64,000 nucleotides of DNA, taken from assembly GCF_051014445.1 (NCBI RefSeq), contig NW_027488378.1:558001-622000 (forward strand), in the 5' to 3' direction. Made by a program: the position numbers and the translations under genes. The stretch is from Colletes latitarsis. Lineage: Eukaryota; Arthropoda; Insecta; Hymenoptera; Colletidae. Below, piece by piece: positions 1 to 12,639 of this stretch (position 1 is the stretch's first letter; each line of letters opens with the position of its first letter). The notes under the pieces are model-generated. The model was not told where the DNA came from and did not search any database. It saw nothing but the letters and a program-made list of their open reading frames with translations.

Positions 1-374
1 CCGGGAAGGATTAAATCCTAAGTATAAGATATATTCATCCGAGGCGGATGAAGGTCAGTATGCCCGAATGTAGGAGATTTGTATTGAATATTTGTGCCAC
101 GCTGTAGTTTTGTTAAATGTTAATTTATGTGCAAAAGGTTTGGGAGTGTTTTGTTCGAGAAAGAATGAGCAACTAGGGACAGTGAGAAAATGAGGAGTTG
201 GAAACAAGTGATCGTGAAAGAGAGACGTGATTATAAGTTATGTTGCCAATTGATGTGATTTGAGTTTGTGTTGTTAATTGTTAATTGCTAATTAGTGTGT
301 TCCTAATTCGTTTATTAAAATTATATTCTTTGTATATTTGTTCCTCAAATATATTCTCTTCGTTAAATCCTACA
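1..374. other. AT-rich sequence of unknown nature, cut by window start
   Basis: This stretch is AT-rich, has no long reading frame and shows no satellite monomers. It stops sharply at the first satellite monomer, just after a TACA end. That is compatible with the tail of an LTR or another insertion whose other end lies outside the window. I do not recognise it and see no coding capacity. Confidence 0.4.
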
Positions 375-1441
375 CTAACTTACTGCTTGCTTACAAGCTA
401 ATTGCTTTCATACCAGATTACTGCTTGCTTACTAGCTTACTGCTTGCTTACTAGCATAATGCTTCCTTACTAGCTCCCTTCTCGCTTCCAAGCCCACTGC
501 TTGCTTACCAGCTTACTGCTTGCTCACAAGCTTACTGCATGCTTTCTAGCTTACTGGTTGCCTACTACCTTACAGCTTGCTTACTAGCTAACTGGTTTCT
601 TACTAGCTAACTGCTTTCTGACTCGTCTGCCGCTTGCCTACTAGCTTACTGGTAGCTTACCAGATTACTGCTTGCTTACTAGCATACTCCTTCCTGCTCG
701 CTTACTAGCTCCCTGCATTCATACTGGCCTCCTGCATGCTCTCTAGCTTATGGCATGCTCGGAAGCTTGCTGCTTGCTTTCTAGCATACTGCTTGCTTAC
801 TATCATACTGATTGCTTACTAGCTAACTGCTTTCTTACCACATTCCTGCTTTCTTCCTAACTTACTGGTTTCTTACAAGCTAACAGTTTTCTAACTAACC
901 AGCTGCATGCTTACTACCTTACTTGTTGCTTACAAGCTCACTGCATGCTTTCTAGCTTAGTGTTTGCTTACTACCTTACAGCTAGCTTGTCCGCATGCTG
1001 CTTCCTTACTTGCTTCCTCCTCGCTTACTAGTTCACTGCTTGCTTTCTAGTTAAGTGCTTTATTTCCAGCTTACTGCTTGCATACTATCATACTGCTTTG
1101 TTACTACGTTACTCCTTTCTTACTGGCTCACAGCATGCTTACTAGCATACTGCTTTCTTACCAGCTCACTGCTACCTTAGTCGCTTACTTCTTGCTTACT
1201 AGCTCACTGCTTGCTTACGAGCTTACTGCTTGCTTACTAGCTTCCTCCTCGCTTTCTAGGTTACTGCTTGCTTTCTAGCTTACTGCTTGCTTACTAGCAT
1301 ACTGCTTCCTTACTAGCTTCCTCCTCGCTTACTAGCTTGCTGCTTGCTTACTAGCTTACTGGTTGCTTGCTAGCCTTCTGCTTGCTTACTTGCATTCTGC
1401 TCCTATACTAGCTCCCTGCTCGCTTACTAACTTACTGCTTG
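375..1441 (+). repeat. 19-bp satellite array, block 1
   Basis: Tandem monomers of about 19 bp close to GCTTACTGCTTGCTTACTA, which itself contains two GCTTACT blocks. Neighbouring monomers are well diverged. Short open frames across the array (for example 1078-1278) are leucine-rich by-products of the 57-bp (3 x 19) period, not genes. The last five bases, GCTTG, are the target-site duplication of the next element. Confidence 0.9.
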
Positions 1442-3187
1442 TGTTTAAATATCGCATTAATTCGAGGTGTTTGAACATAGCATAAAGTTCGTTAAGAGGA
1501 CTCTCGATCACGGCGTTCGTTAGGCGACGCAATGTAGACTAGAGAAACGATAATTTTCGGGTTTTTTCAGAAAGTCACGCGATCGACCAAGTAACGTACG
1601 AGTTCGAACAATCAGTTTAACGTACGGGTGCAGAGAAAAGTTGCGTTTATACGTTAGAAAAAGTCGGACGAAAGACACGGCGACAGCGCCGCGTTGCGAA
1701 GGATTCCCCCTCTAACGCGTAACTTTTGGCAGCTCGTGCTCGTCCGTCACTCTTAATCAGGATCCTGCCGGGAGCACATTGGTAAACGATCACGCTCCGC
1801 AGAATTCCCAAAATCTCCGAATCGCTTCGAGTTATTCGAGCCTTCGTTGAGGAAACATCTTGTGACATATCGGCTGATTCTATCGCAGATTCGAATAGTT
1901 CGAGTTATTCGAACTTTCGTTAAGCGGACAAGCGACGTATAGCCGTAGCTTTACTGGTTAGATTGCGTAAGCAAATTCATACCAGTAACCTACGTGTAAT
2001 TCCGTTTGTCGAATCAGCTAGTTAATCGATTCGGTCGTGAGTACGACCCGATTAAAAGACTGCGGAATCTCGTTGGTATCACCGAGATTTCCCGTCAACA
2101 GTGAACTTCGGTTCATGTCAGCCTGACATTTTCCTCGTATTGCAGCAAACAGCGGTCGTGTGAGAGGCATCGAGATTAGGACTCGATCCTCCCTTGATTT
2201 TCGAACGGTCTTTCTCCCACCTATAGTGGCCTTCGTGGCGTGTATACCCTGGGTGGACTTGTCGTCTTCCAGTCGGTGCGTGGGACGAGTTATTCCAAGC
2301 CCAGCTTCCGGCGGCCTGCTATAGCACTGTTCACTGTCCGCCAGTCCTGTATGGCTACTGTGTGTAGAACGCGACTCATAAAGCGCCGTAGTGTGATAGT
2401 CCCAACGTAAGTCGTCAAATACGCCGTTAAAAGACTGCACAACACTGTGTTACGTACGCACATACGAAGACGGTAAGGAACCGCGGACCGGGTGCCGGTT
2501 GGAGCCTTACAACCACTCTCTATTCACTCTCTTCTGCGTTAAGCAAGAGTTGCAGTCGTGAAAGAAACGAGATTAAATCTCACTAGAACAACGGGACGAT
2601 TTTAAGTCCGGCCGCCTCTCAATTACACGAAACCGGAGCAAACTCTCCGCTCTCTTAAGACAGCGTAGGAAGCTGGATACGAACCCCGATCACACAATAA
2701 TAACAGAGCGATTCCCGATTTAAAAGGAACGCACACATATACAGTCCACTAGCTTAGCTGCGTATCGCGGCGGCTGAGATTTCCGCTCCTGGATTGTGCT
2801 TGTCGCACTCGATTCCCGCTCCTGAGTGCGACAAGCACAGACCAGGAGCGTGCGGAAAAGAGCAAGACACACAACGTGACTAACGTTCTCAGGTATTTAA
2901 CGCCTAAACTCGTCTTTCTCTTTCTATCCCATAGCAGCGCGACGCAAGCCATCAGCCCGATCGACGTGAGGGTTTTTCTAGACGTCAGCCAGACGTCTGA
3001 GTTTTTTTCCCAATTTCCTCTATCGGTTGTATTTAAGAGCCAGATATAACGAAATAAACGGCTCAGTAGCATAAGGCGATCAAGCGAAAATAAAATTACA
3101 ATTGTACCGCTTATTTCCCCTCAGTTCCTACCCTCGAGATCCGGACCCCCGTTATGCGAGGAATTTTCAAACCCCCACCACCTAACA
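1442..3187 (+). mobile_element. Solo-LTR-like element, copy I (1746 bp)
   Basis: Begins TGTTTAAAT and ends CCTAACA (TGT...ACA), flanked by an exact 5-bp duplication GCTTG at 1437-1441 and 3188-3192. An AATAAA lies near 3090, about 100 bp from the end, as expected for the polyadenylation region of an LTR. It shares short conserved blocks with 4194-6068 (reverse) and 43922-51784: the TGTTTAAATAT start, a CAGCGCCGCG block, ACAGTCCACT and a late CCGGACCC. No convincing coding region is present; frames at 1647-1868, 2018-2440 and 2749-3072 look random. Most likely a solo LTR of a long-LTR retrotransposon; a non-autonomous element is the alternative. Confidence 0.6.
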
Positions 3188-4193
3188 GCTTGCTTACTAG
3201 CTAATTGCTTGCATACTAGCTAACTGCTTGCTTACTAGCTTACTGCTAATCTACTCGCTTACTGCTTGCTTACCAGCCCGCTGCTTCCTTTCTAGCATAC
3301 TGCATCCTTACTAGCTCCCTGCTTGCTTACTACCATACTGGTTGTTTGCTAGCCTACGGCTTGCTTACTAGCATTCTGCCCCCTTACTATATCCCTGTTC
3401 GCTTACTAGCTTACTGCTTGCTTACTAGCTTGCTGCTTGCTTTCTCGCTTACTGATCGCTTACTACCTCACTTCTTCCATTCTAGCTTACTGCGTTCTTA
3501 CTAGATTACTACTTCCTTACTAGCATGCTGATTGCTTATAAGCTTAGTCGTTGCTTGCTAGCTTACTGCTTGCTTTCTAGCTAACTACTTGCTTACCAGC
3601 TTCCTCCACGCTTACTACCTCAATGCTTGCATACTAACTTAGCGCTTGCTTACTTGCTTACTTCTTGCTTACTAGCATACTTGTTGCTTACTAGCTTACT
3701 GATTGCTCATATATAACTGCATCCTTACTAGCATCCTCCTCGCTTACTAGCTCAATGCTTGCTTACTAGATTACTGCTTACTTCCTAGCTTAAGACTTAA
3801 TTACTAGCGAACTGCTTTCTTGCCAGCTAATTGCTATCTTACTAGCATGATGCTTGCTTACTATTTTACTGCTTTCTTACCAGATTACTGCTCCCTTACT
3901 AACTAACTGGTTGCTTACTAGCTTAGCGCTTGCTTACTAGCTTACTGGGTACTTACTAGCTTCCTGCTTGCTTATTAGCTCACTGCTTGCTTACTAGATT
4001 ACTGCTTGCTTACTAGCTTACTGCTAGCTAACTGCTATCTTACTAGCTTACTGCTTGCTTACTAGCTAATCTTACCAACCTACTCCTTGCTTTCTAGGTT
4101 ACTGCATGCTTACTGGCTTACTGCTTGCATACGAACATACTGCATTGTTACTAGCTTACAGCTTGCTTACTAGCTTACTGGTTGCTCAATAGC
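3188..4193 (+). repeat. 19-bp satellite array, block 2
   Basis: Same 19-bp satellite and orientation as block 1. It separates two oppositely oriented solo-LTR-like elements. No other feature seen. Confidence 0.9.
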
Positions 4194-6068
4194 AAACGGG
4201 TCCGGATGAGGGAACAGACAGGTAGAGAAACAGTTACAACTTTTACAAAAATTAAATTTTTATTAGAAAATATGATGAATTACAAAAGTTGAATAAGGTA
4301 AAAATAAACAAAACGGAAAACAAAAATTGCGGAAAGCGCGGCTCGCTTTTCCGGCCGGTCTCCTCTTTTCTTTCTCCTATTGCTTTACCTTGGTAGAGGC
4401 CTTCTGTAACACAATTGTACAGCAAAGTATGAATATTTTGCGGACAGCTTACACGTTAACGCGCGCTTTCGCTGCTTATCTCGCGCTCCAGCAACAGTCT
4501 GGTGTGTTTGGAGGGGAGAACTGGCTGGCTATTTAGCGCTCTAACCAGTGGACTGTAATTTCTTTCTGGTCGATGAGATTCGTTTCCTATGACCTCACCG
4601 ACGCGCACAACCGGGTAGATGAAGTTTTCCTCCGATCTACCGGGTTCGCTCTCGCAATGCCACGGACGGGAAACCAAATGGAGGTTGTAAGTCTCCAAGA
4701 AGCTATATCCCGCGAGCACGCTCACCGTGCGAATGGCGTCTGGACTCCACCAACACAACAGGACTTCCTGTCCTGGTTCCACTTCCTCGTCGGCTGCTCC
4801 TCAGGAACGACCTGCGGCCTGCCTACGTAGCTGCCTAGCCAGCGATTCCTTTCAATTAGGAATATCCGACAGCCAGTTGTAGCGACCTCGACAGCGGCTT
4901 CTATAGTCCGAGGAACTGGCCTGCGGCTCGCCGGATTAGGACGAATTCCCCTGCTAACCTAACCACCCTACTTTTACAGCCCAGTGTGGTCGACTCACAG
5001 CTGGTAGTAGGTGTAGAGGTGGGAGGAAGGCTCTTCGAACCCTTTGCTCCACCGTACGCTTAGGCTCCACTTATTGTCCCATCACGACGGTATATTGGAA
5101 CGGGTTCTCAGGAGCCCGATGCACGAAGAGCACCACGAGGTGATATCCTTCCTGAATATCTACCTTCCGGTTGCTCCTACGCCGTATAGCTCCAGACTGG
5201 TCGTTGAAACATTCCACCCCACCGGTCGGTGTACTCTCTCCGGTATACAGAACAGGTGGTTCCAGTGGGTTTCGTACGACTTCTACAAACGTTGAACTAC
5301 CACCAGGCGATACTAGTATGTCAGTATCAGCCTTCCAGTAGCTCTAACCGGATAATTGGAAGAAGACTCAAGGCGATCCACACCGAGTCTCCAACGTCGC
5401 AGTCGCATCTACGACCGGCAACGTTCAATTACAATCCTGCGTCTATGATCGCTTCACATCTGGCGTGTCGTGCGATCGCTACAACGTCAGGCAGATTGTC
5501 CTATCTCTGGGAAAATCTCAAGTCACGATGACGAGATTTTCCAATAAAATGTTATCGCTGTACACTTGCTTTGTATACTAAGAGCGAGCTTAGCTCACAC
5601 TCTTCTGAGCTTTGATTGAAAACCGGAGCGAGATCGTGAATAGGTATGCTCTGGATCACCGACGGCTCAGTACTGAACCGAGATGATCTGCAAGCAGCCA
5701 CGGCCCCGGCTGGCTCCGTCGCGCAGGCGCAGAACTGGTTAGCGACGCATCGCGTCGCTGGGCTCCGGGCAGCTCCTCGCTGCGTGACCACGGCGCGGCG
5801 CTGCCGCATTTCGTCTATCGATCTTTTTTCGATAGATCTCGTTTCTCTCTCTTTCTCGTCGATAGCAACACAATTCCTAGAATTTCTCTCAAAACTCGAG
5901 AATTCCCGTGAAGCTAACTTGAAAAAACACGTAAATGGCCGCGGTATACGAATCTGAACGATGGAAAACTTCCACGTCAGCACAACCATCCAGAATTACG
6001 CGAATTCAATATAGATACGGGCATCGCGGCCGAGTATCTACGTCTCGGACTCACGCGATATTTAAACA
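4194..6068 (-). mobile_element. Solo-LTR-like element, copy II (about 1875 bp)
   Basis: Read on the minus strand it starts TGTTTAAATATCGCG at 6068, matching copy I, and carries an AATAAA-containing A/T-rich tail near 4260. Flanks are ATAGC (4189-4193) and CTAGC (6069-6073), a 4/5 target-site duplication. The far end after CCGGACCC does not match copies I and III and lacks the ACA end, so it has diverged or been trimmed. A block at about 4660-4800 matches 51220-51300 of copy III, including TTACAACCTCCATTTGG and GTCCGTGG. Several short frames exist on both strands but none resembles a known protein. Confidence 0.55.
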
Positions 6069-9000
6069 CTAGCATAATGCTTGCTTGCTAGCTCCCTGCT
6101 CGCATACTATCACACTGCTTGCATGCTAGCTTTCTGCTTGCTTACTAGGTAATTCGTTTCTAAACCAGCTTACTGCTTGCTTACTAGCTCACTGGTTGCT
6201 TACAAGCTTATTGCTAGCTTACTGGCAAACTGATTCCTTACTAGCTTCCTCCACGCTTATTAGCTCACTGCTTGTTTAGTAATTTACTGGTTGCATACTA
6301 GCGTACTGCTTGCTAACTAGCTTTCTGCTTCCTTAATAGCTAACTGCTTTCTTACTAGATTACTGCTTCCTGACTAGCTTCTTGCCAGCTTACAGGCTAA
6401 CTGCTTGCTCACAATATTACAGCTTGCTTACTAGTTCACTGCTTCCTTACTAGCTTGCTGCTTGCTTTCTAGCATACTGCTTGCTTACTAGCATACAGCT
6501 TTCTTACTAGTTAAATACGTCCTGACTAACCTGCTGCCTGCTCACAGGCTTACTCCTTCCTTACTATTTTACCGCTTGCTTACTAGCTCACTGCCTGCTT
6601 ACTAGTTTACAGCTTGCTTACAAGCTTACTGCTTGCTTACTAGCATACCGCATCCTTGCTAGCAGACTGCTTGCTTTCTAGATTACTGCATGCTGACTAG
6701 CTTACAGCTAGCTTACTCGCTTATTGCTTGCCTACTAGCTTACTGCTAGCTTACTCGCTTATTGCTTGCCTACTAGCTTCCTCCTCCCTCACTAACTCAC
6801 AGCTTGCCTACAAGCACACTGCTTTCTTACTAGCTAACCGCATTCATACTAGCCTGCTGCTTGCTTACTAGGTTACTTGTAGCTCACTGCCCTACTGCAT
6901 GCATACCAGCAGACTGCTTCTTTACTAGCTTCCTCCTCGGTTGCAAGCTCACTGCTTGCTTACTAGCTTACTGCAAGTTTACTCGCCTACTGCTTGCTTA
7001 CTATCTTGCTGCTTGCGTCCGAGCTTATTGCTTCCTTACTAGCTTACCGCTTGCTTTATAGCATACTGCTTGCTTTCTAGCATACTGCTTGCTAAGTAGC
7101 ATACTGCTGTATTAATAGATAACTGATTGCTGACTATCCTGCTGCTCGCTTTCTAGCTTAATGCTCGCTTAATAGCACGCTGCTTTCTTACATGCTAATT
7201 GCATTCTTACTAGCCTGCTGCTTCCTTACTAGCCAGCTGCTTGCTTACTAGTTTACTGCTTGCTTACTAGCTTGCCGCTTGCTTACTAGCATTCAGCTGC
7301 CTTACTTGTTCCCTGCCCGGTTTCTAGCTTACTGCATACTTACTAGCTTACTGCTCGCTTACTAGCTTGTTGCTTGCCTACTAGCTTGCTGCTCGCTCAC
7401 TAGCTTACAGCCTGCTTACTAGCTTGCAGCTTGCTTAATAGCTTACTGCTTCGTTACTAACTTATTGCTTTGTTACTGGCTTACTGCTAGCTAAGTAGCT
7501 TACCGCTTGCTGACTAGCTAACGGCATTCTTACTCGTTTACTGCTTGCTTACTAGCTTAATGCTAGCTTACTCGCTTACTGTTAGCCTACTAGCCAACTG
7601 CTTGCTTTCTAGCTTACTGCTATCTTACTACCTTGCTGCTTGCTTACTAGGTAATTGCTTTCTTACTAATCTGCTCCTTGCTTTCTAGCTTTACTGCACG
7701 CTTACTTGCTATGCTGCTTGTTTTCAAGCTTACTACTTGCTTACTAGCTTACTACTTCCTTACTAGCGACCTGTTTTCTTACCAGCATACTGCGTGCTTA
7801 CCAGCTAACTGCTAGTTTACGCGCTTACTGCATGCTTACTAGTCTCCCGCTTGCATTCTAGCTAAGTGCTTCCTTTCTAGCTTCCTGCTTGCTCACGAGC
7901 TTGCTGCTTTGCTACAAACTTACAGCTTCCTTACTAAGAAACTGCATTTCTACTAGCCAGCTGCTTGCTTACTAGCATACTGCTTGTTACTAACATACTG
8001 CTTGCTTACTAGCTTACTGCTTGCTTACCAGCTTACTGCTAGCTTACCCGCTTACTGCTTGCTTACTAGCTTCCTCCTCGATTACTAGCTCACTGCGGGC
8101 TTACTAGATTACTGCTTGCTTATTAGCGTACTTGTTCCATATTAGCTCACTGCTTGTTAACTAGCATACTGCTTACTTGCTATCTCCCTGCTCGCTTATT
8201 AGCTCACTGCTCGCTTACTAGCTTACTTCTTGCTTACTAGCATACTACTTCCTTACTAGCTTCCTGCTCGCTTACTAGCTTACTGCTTTCGTATTAGCTT
8301 ACTGCTTACTTACAGGTTCAATTCTTGCTTTCTAGCCAACTGCTTTCTTACTAACTTCATGCTCCCTTTCTAGCCGAAAGCTTCCTTACTACCTTATAGG
8401 TTGCTTACTAGATTCCTGCCCGCCTACCAGCTCACTGCTTGCTTACTTGATTACTGCTTGCTTACTAGCTTGCTGCTTGCTTACTTGCATACTGCATTTG
8501 TACTAGCTAACAGCTTGCTTACCAGGACACTGCTTCCTTACTAGCATCCTGCTTGCTTACAAGCCCACTGATTCCTTACTAGCTCCCTGCTTGCTTACTA
8601 ACTCATTGCTCGCTTACTAGGTCACAGCTTGCTCACTAGCTTACTATTTGCTTACTAGCTCACTGCATGCTCAATAGCTAACAGCTTTCGTAATAGCCTG
8701 CTGCTTGCTTTCTAGCTTACTGCATCCTTTCTAAGTTACTGCTCTCTTGTGACCCGAATGGTTCCTTACTACCTTACTGTTTGCTTACTAGATTCCTGCC
8801 TGCCTACTAGCTCACTGCTTGCTTACTAGCTTCCTCCTCGATTACTAGCTCACTGCGGGCTTACTAGATTACTGCTTGCTTATTAGCGTACTTGTTCCAT
8901 ATTAGCTCACTGCTTGTTAACTAGCATACTGCTTACTTGCTATCTCCCTGCTCGCTTATTAGCTCACTGCTCGCTTACTAGCTTACTTCTTGCTTACTAG

Positions 9001-10389
9001 CATACTACTTCCTTACTAGCTTCCTGCTCGCTTACTAGCTTACTGCTTTCGTATTAGCTTACTGCTTACTTACAGGTTCAATTCTTGCTTTCTAGCCAAC
9101 TGCTTTCTTACTAACTTCATGCTCCCTTTCTAGCCGAAAGCTTCCTTACTACCTTACAGGTTGCTTACTAGATTCCTGCCCGCCTACCAGCTCACTGCTT
9201 GCTTACTTGATTACTGCTTGCTTACTAGCTTGCTGCTTGCTTACTTGCATACTGCATTTGTACTAGCTAACAGCTTGCTTACCAGGACACTGCTTCCTTA
9301 CTAGCATCCTGCTTGCTTACAAGCCCACTGATTCCTTACTAGCTCCCTGCTTGCTTACTAACTCACTGCTCGCTTACTAGGTCACAGCTTGCTCACTAAC
9401 TTACTATTTGCTTACTAGCTCACTGCATGCTCAATAGCTAACAGCTTTCGTAATAGCCTGCTGCTTGCTTTCTAGCTTACTGCTTCCTTTCTAAGTTACT
9501 GCTCTCTTGTGACCCGAATGGTTCCTTACTACCTTACTGTTTGCTTACTAGATTCCTGCCTGCCTACTAGCTCACTGCTTGCTTACTAGCTTCCACCTCG
9601 CTTACTTGCTCACTGCTTGCATGCAAGCTAACTGCTTGCTTACAGGCCTGCTGCTTGCGTTCTAGCTTACTGTTTGCTTACTAGATTACTGCTTGCTTAC
9701 TAGAATACCGTTTCCTTATTAGCTCTCTGCTGGCTTACTAGCTCACTGCCTGCTTACCAGCTTACTGCTTGCGTACAAGCTTACTGCTTGCTTACTGGCT
9801 TACTGCTTGTTTTCTAGCTTCCTCCTCGCTTGCTAGCTCACAGCTTGCTTATTAGCTTACTGCTTGCTTAACAGCTAACTGCTAGCTTAATCGCTTACTG
9901 CTTGCTTGATAGCTTACTGCTGCCTTACTGGCTTACTGCTGGCATACTAGCCCACTGCTAGCTTTCTAGCATAATGGTTCCTTAGTAGCTTTCTGCTTGC
10001 TTACTAGCTTACTGGTTGCTTACTAGCTTACTGCATGCTTATTATCTTACTGCTTGCTTACAAGCTTACTGCATGCTTACTATCTTATTGCTTGCTTACC
10101 AGCCTACAGCTTGCTTACCAGCTTACTGCTTGCTTACAAGCTTACTGCTTGCTTACTAGCATACTGCTTTCTTACTAGCCCACTGCTTGCTTACTAGCTT
10201 CCTACTCGCTTACTAGCTCACTGCTTGCTTACTAGCATACTGCTTGCTTACTAGCTTACTACTTCTTTACTAGCTACGTGCTTTCTTACCAGCTTTCTGC
10301 ATTGTTACTAGCTAATTGCTTTTTTACTAGCCTGCTGTTTGCTTACCAGCTTGCTTGTATCTTACTAGCATACTGCTTCTTTACTAGCC
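6069..10389 (+). repeat. 19-bp satellite array, block 3
   Basis: Longest uninterrupted satellite block in the window, about 4.3 kb in one orientation. Most neighbouring monomers are diverged, but it contains a recent 760-bp higher-order duplication (entry at 8054-9592). Confidence 0.9.
8054..9592 (+). repeat. Tandem duplication of a 40-monomer satellite segment (760 bp)
   Basis: The segment from about 8054 to 8832 recurs from about 8814 to 9592 with a constant offset of 760 bp, exactly 40 x 19. By eye only about four substitutions separate the two copies (for example CTTATAGG/CTTACAGG and ACTCATTG/ACTCACTG), whereas adjacent 19-mers differ far more. This is a recent in-register unequal exchange. 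Confidence 0.9.
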
Positions 10390-12083
10390 TTTTTTTTCGT
10401 ATGGAAAATCTTCGTAAGGCTCCCTCCCACCTCTTTGGTGGGAGGCAGGTGTGTGTGTGGGATTCCCCGCGCCCGGGGAATGACGGGGGCGTGACCTACC
10501 CACTAAAAACCCCACGGTGAGCCTTCCGCACGTTTTGGGAGGATACCGGGAATCGCTCGATGCATACTTCCGGTATCCTCCCCGTACCTGTGCTGTGCAC
10601 CCATCCACGGTGAGGCAAATGGTTCCCCCCGGCAGTCACACTATCGCATGGCGGCAGGACGAGACCACTCCGTCCCGCCGCCATCCATCTCGGGGCCGCG
10701 GTCAGTGGCGGCGGCGAGCCCCAACTCGGAACCGCACGCAACTCCATTTGTACCCCTCGGCGGCTTGTGGCTCGTGGCCGCACCATGCCACCGAGGGTGC
10801 CTCCTGATGGGGTGGTCCGGAATTGGGGTGACACTTCCACCCCCATCCGGTCCGGCTCTGCGCCTCGTGCCTGGAGGAGGCTCCCTTCTGGAACCGCCTC
10901 CCAGCCAGATTTATCCGCCACGCGGCGGGGGCCGCCCACGATTCCCGGCGCCTGGACGACGCCCTCCCGGCACCACACGTGCGCGAGCCTCAGCACGCCG
11001 CTGAAGATCGCGTTCCCTGCTGGCGGCCTCCTTCTGCACCATTACGCTCTCGCAGAAAGAGGCCACGGCCCTCCACTTCCCCTCGCTGCCGAGCATGGCG
11101 CCTCACCATGCCCGGCAGCGAGACATCCCGCCCGATGACGCTGACCAGGACACGGCGCTCCCCCTCACACGCAGGGCACACCTCGAGGGTATGTTCAGCC
11201 GTGTCCTGCTCAGCGTCACAATGGCAGCAGCGCGCCGTCGGCTTCTTCCCTATACGACACAGGTATCTCCCGAAGCTGACATGTCCGGAGAACACCTGTG
11301 CCATCCGTTAAGTGAGGCTTCCATAGCCTCTGTCCAGCCACTCACTCAGGAGTGGCCGAACAGCCCCGTCTATCCGGTGCCCCACAGTTGGCAGAGCCAA
11401 CCGCTCCTGCCACGCGAGCATCACGAACTGCCGGGCCTGGCGCTTCAAATCGCCCCAAGCAGATTCCTGCACTCCCGGGACCGCTCCCACCCCCGCACGA
11501 CGGTCGACGCGGTGACGATACAGCACCGCGTGCGAGCGCACGAGGAGGTCCATGGGCGGCATCCCCGCAAGAACCGTCGCCGCCTCATGCGACACGGTGC
11601 GGTACTCACGGACGTCCCCCAGCGCCATCCGCCTCTGCACTCGACGCAGCATCGTCATGCTGCGCCATGAGGCCGCCAGGTCGTCCACCCAGACGGGGGC
11701 TCCGTAAAGGTCTACCGACTGCACCATTGCCACATAGAGCCGGCGAACTTGGCCCGCCGGGCCCCCCAGATTGGGTAGGATTTGAACTAAAGCCGCGACC
11801 ATCCTCTCCAAACGGGGGGCCAGGCAGCGAAGATACTCCTCGAAGCGCTAGTGGCTATCGAGGATCAACCACAGATACCTCATGTGGGGCTTCACCTCGA
11901 TATCAGCCCCACCCACCCGGATCAAAGGGCGTGGCGGATGGATGGAACGCTATCTCCTCGGTCTTATGGACCGTCACCTTCATCCCCATCTCCCTGATCC
12001 GGCCGAAGACGCGCTGCGCCCTCACCTGCGCGAGGCGCTTGGTCCTCCCTCAGTGCGCCCCGACGGCCAGTACCAGTGTGTCA

Positions 12084-12085
<2 letters not shown>
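10390..12085 (-). mobile_element. R1-clade non-LTR element B, 5'-truncated, diverged subfamily
   Basis: Poly(T) at 10390-10397 is the poly(A) tail read on the other strand. Above it lie a 3' UTR with the family hairpins and the 3' part of ORF2. The copy stops at 12085 inside the RT codons for the YADD box and joins directly to the poly(T) of element A. It differs clearly from the young copies at 34-50 kb but closely matches 57165-58430. Its satellite flank also matches the flank of that copy. Confidence 0.85.
10911..12085 (-). pseudogene. ORF2 C-terminal fragment (end of RT, thumb, CCHC) of element B
   Basis: Homologous pieces lie in shifting frames: 11308-11811 carries the post-RT segment (LYGAPVWVDDLAASWRSM-like), 10990-11304 carries the C-terminal zinc motif (CCHCDAEQDTAEHTLEVC), and 10911-11096 carries the basic GRPPPRGG tail. 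In the family this C-terminal part follows the RT and probably helps bind RNA or target DNA. Frameshifts and loss of everything upstream of the YADD box make it non-functional. Confidence 0.8.
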
Positions 12086-12123
<38 letters not shown>

Positions 12124-12639
12124 TCGTGGGGAAAATCTTCGAAAGACTCCCTCCCACTTCCTTGGGGAGAGGTGGGAGGGGTGTGTGGGATTCCCCGCGC
12201 CCGTACAACGACAGGCGCGGGACCTACCCACTAAAAACCCCACGGTGACCCTTCGGCACGCTTTGGGAGGATACCGGGAATCGCTCGAAGCATTCTTCCG
12301 GTATCCTCCCCGTGCCCGCGCTTTCGCGCCCATCCCCCGGGGGGACAATCGGTCCCCCCAGTAGACACACTGTCTCATAGCGGCGGGACGGAGCCACTCC
12401 ATCCCGCCGCTATCCGTCCCGGGGCCGCGTTTAGTGGCGGCTGCGAGCCCCAACTCGTAACCGCCCGCGACCCCGTTTCCACCCCTCGGCACCCTCGGCG
12501 TTCATGGCCGCACCAGACCGCCGAGGGTGCCTCCCCTTGCGTCGGAACGGTAGGGGGAGGCACTCCTACCCCCAACCGGTCCGACCCGGCGCCGCCTGGC
12601 GGGAGGAGGGTCCCCTCAGGACCCCCCTCCCAGCCTAGG

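Noticed and set aside
1078..1278. Leucine-rich open frames in satellite (also 6861-7061, 17680-17895, 19024-19224, 24110-24310, 41252-41476, 43415-43630)
   Set aside because: A 19-bp tandem repeat gives a 57-bp, 19-residue coding period by chance; no start context or conservation.
4945..4970. Possible telomeric CCTAACC pieces in solo-LTR copy II
   Set aside because: Only one or two partial units with no tandem order; expected by chance.
4573..5531. Short frames inside the solo-LTR-like copy II (for example 4573-4830 and 5229-5531)
   Set aside because: No domain, no match between the related LTR copies at protein level, and both strands are equally open.
6069..10389. CRISPR array
   Set aside because: The repeats abut with no unique spacers, vary freely and lie in a eukaryotic genome.
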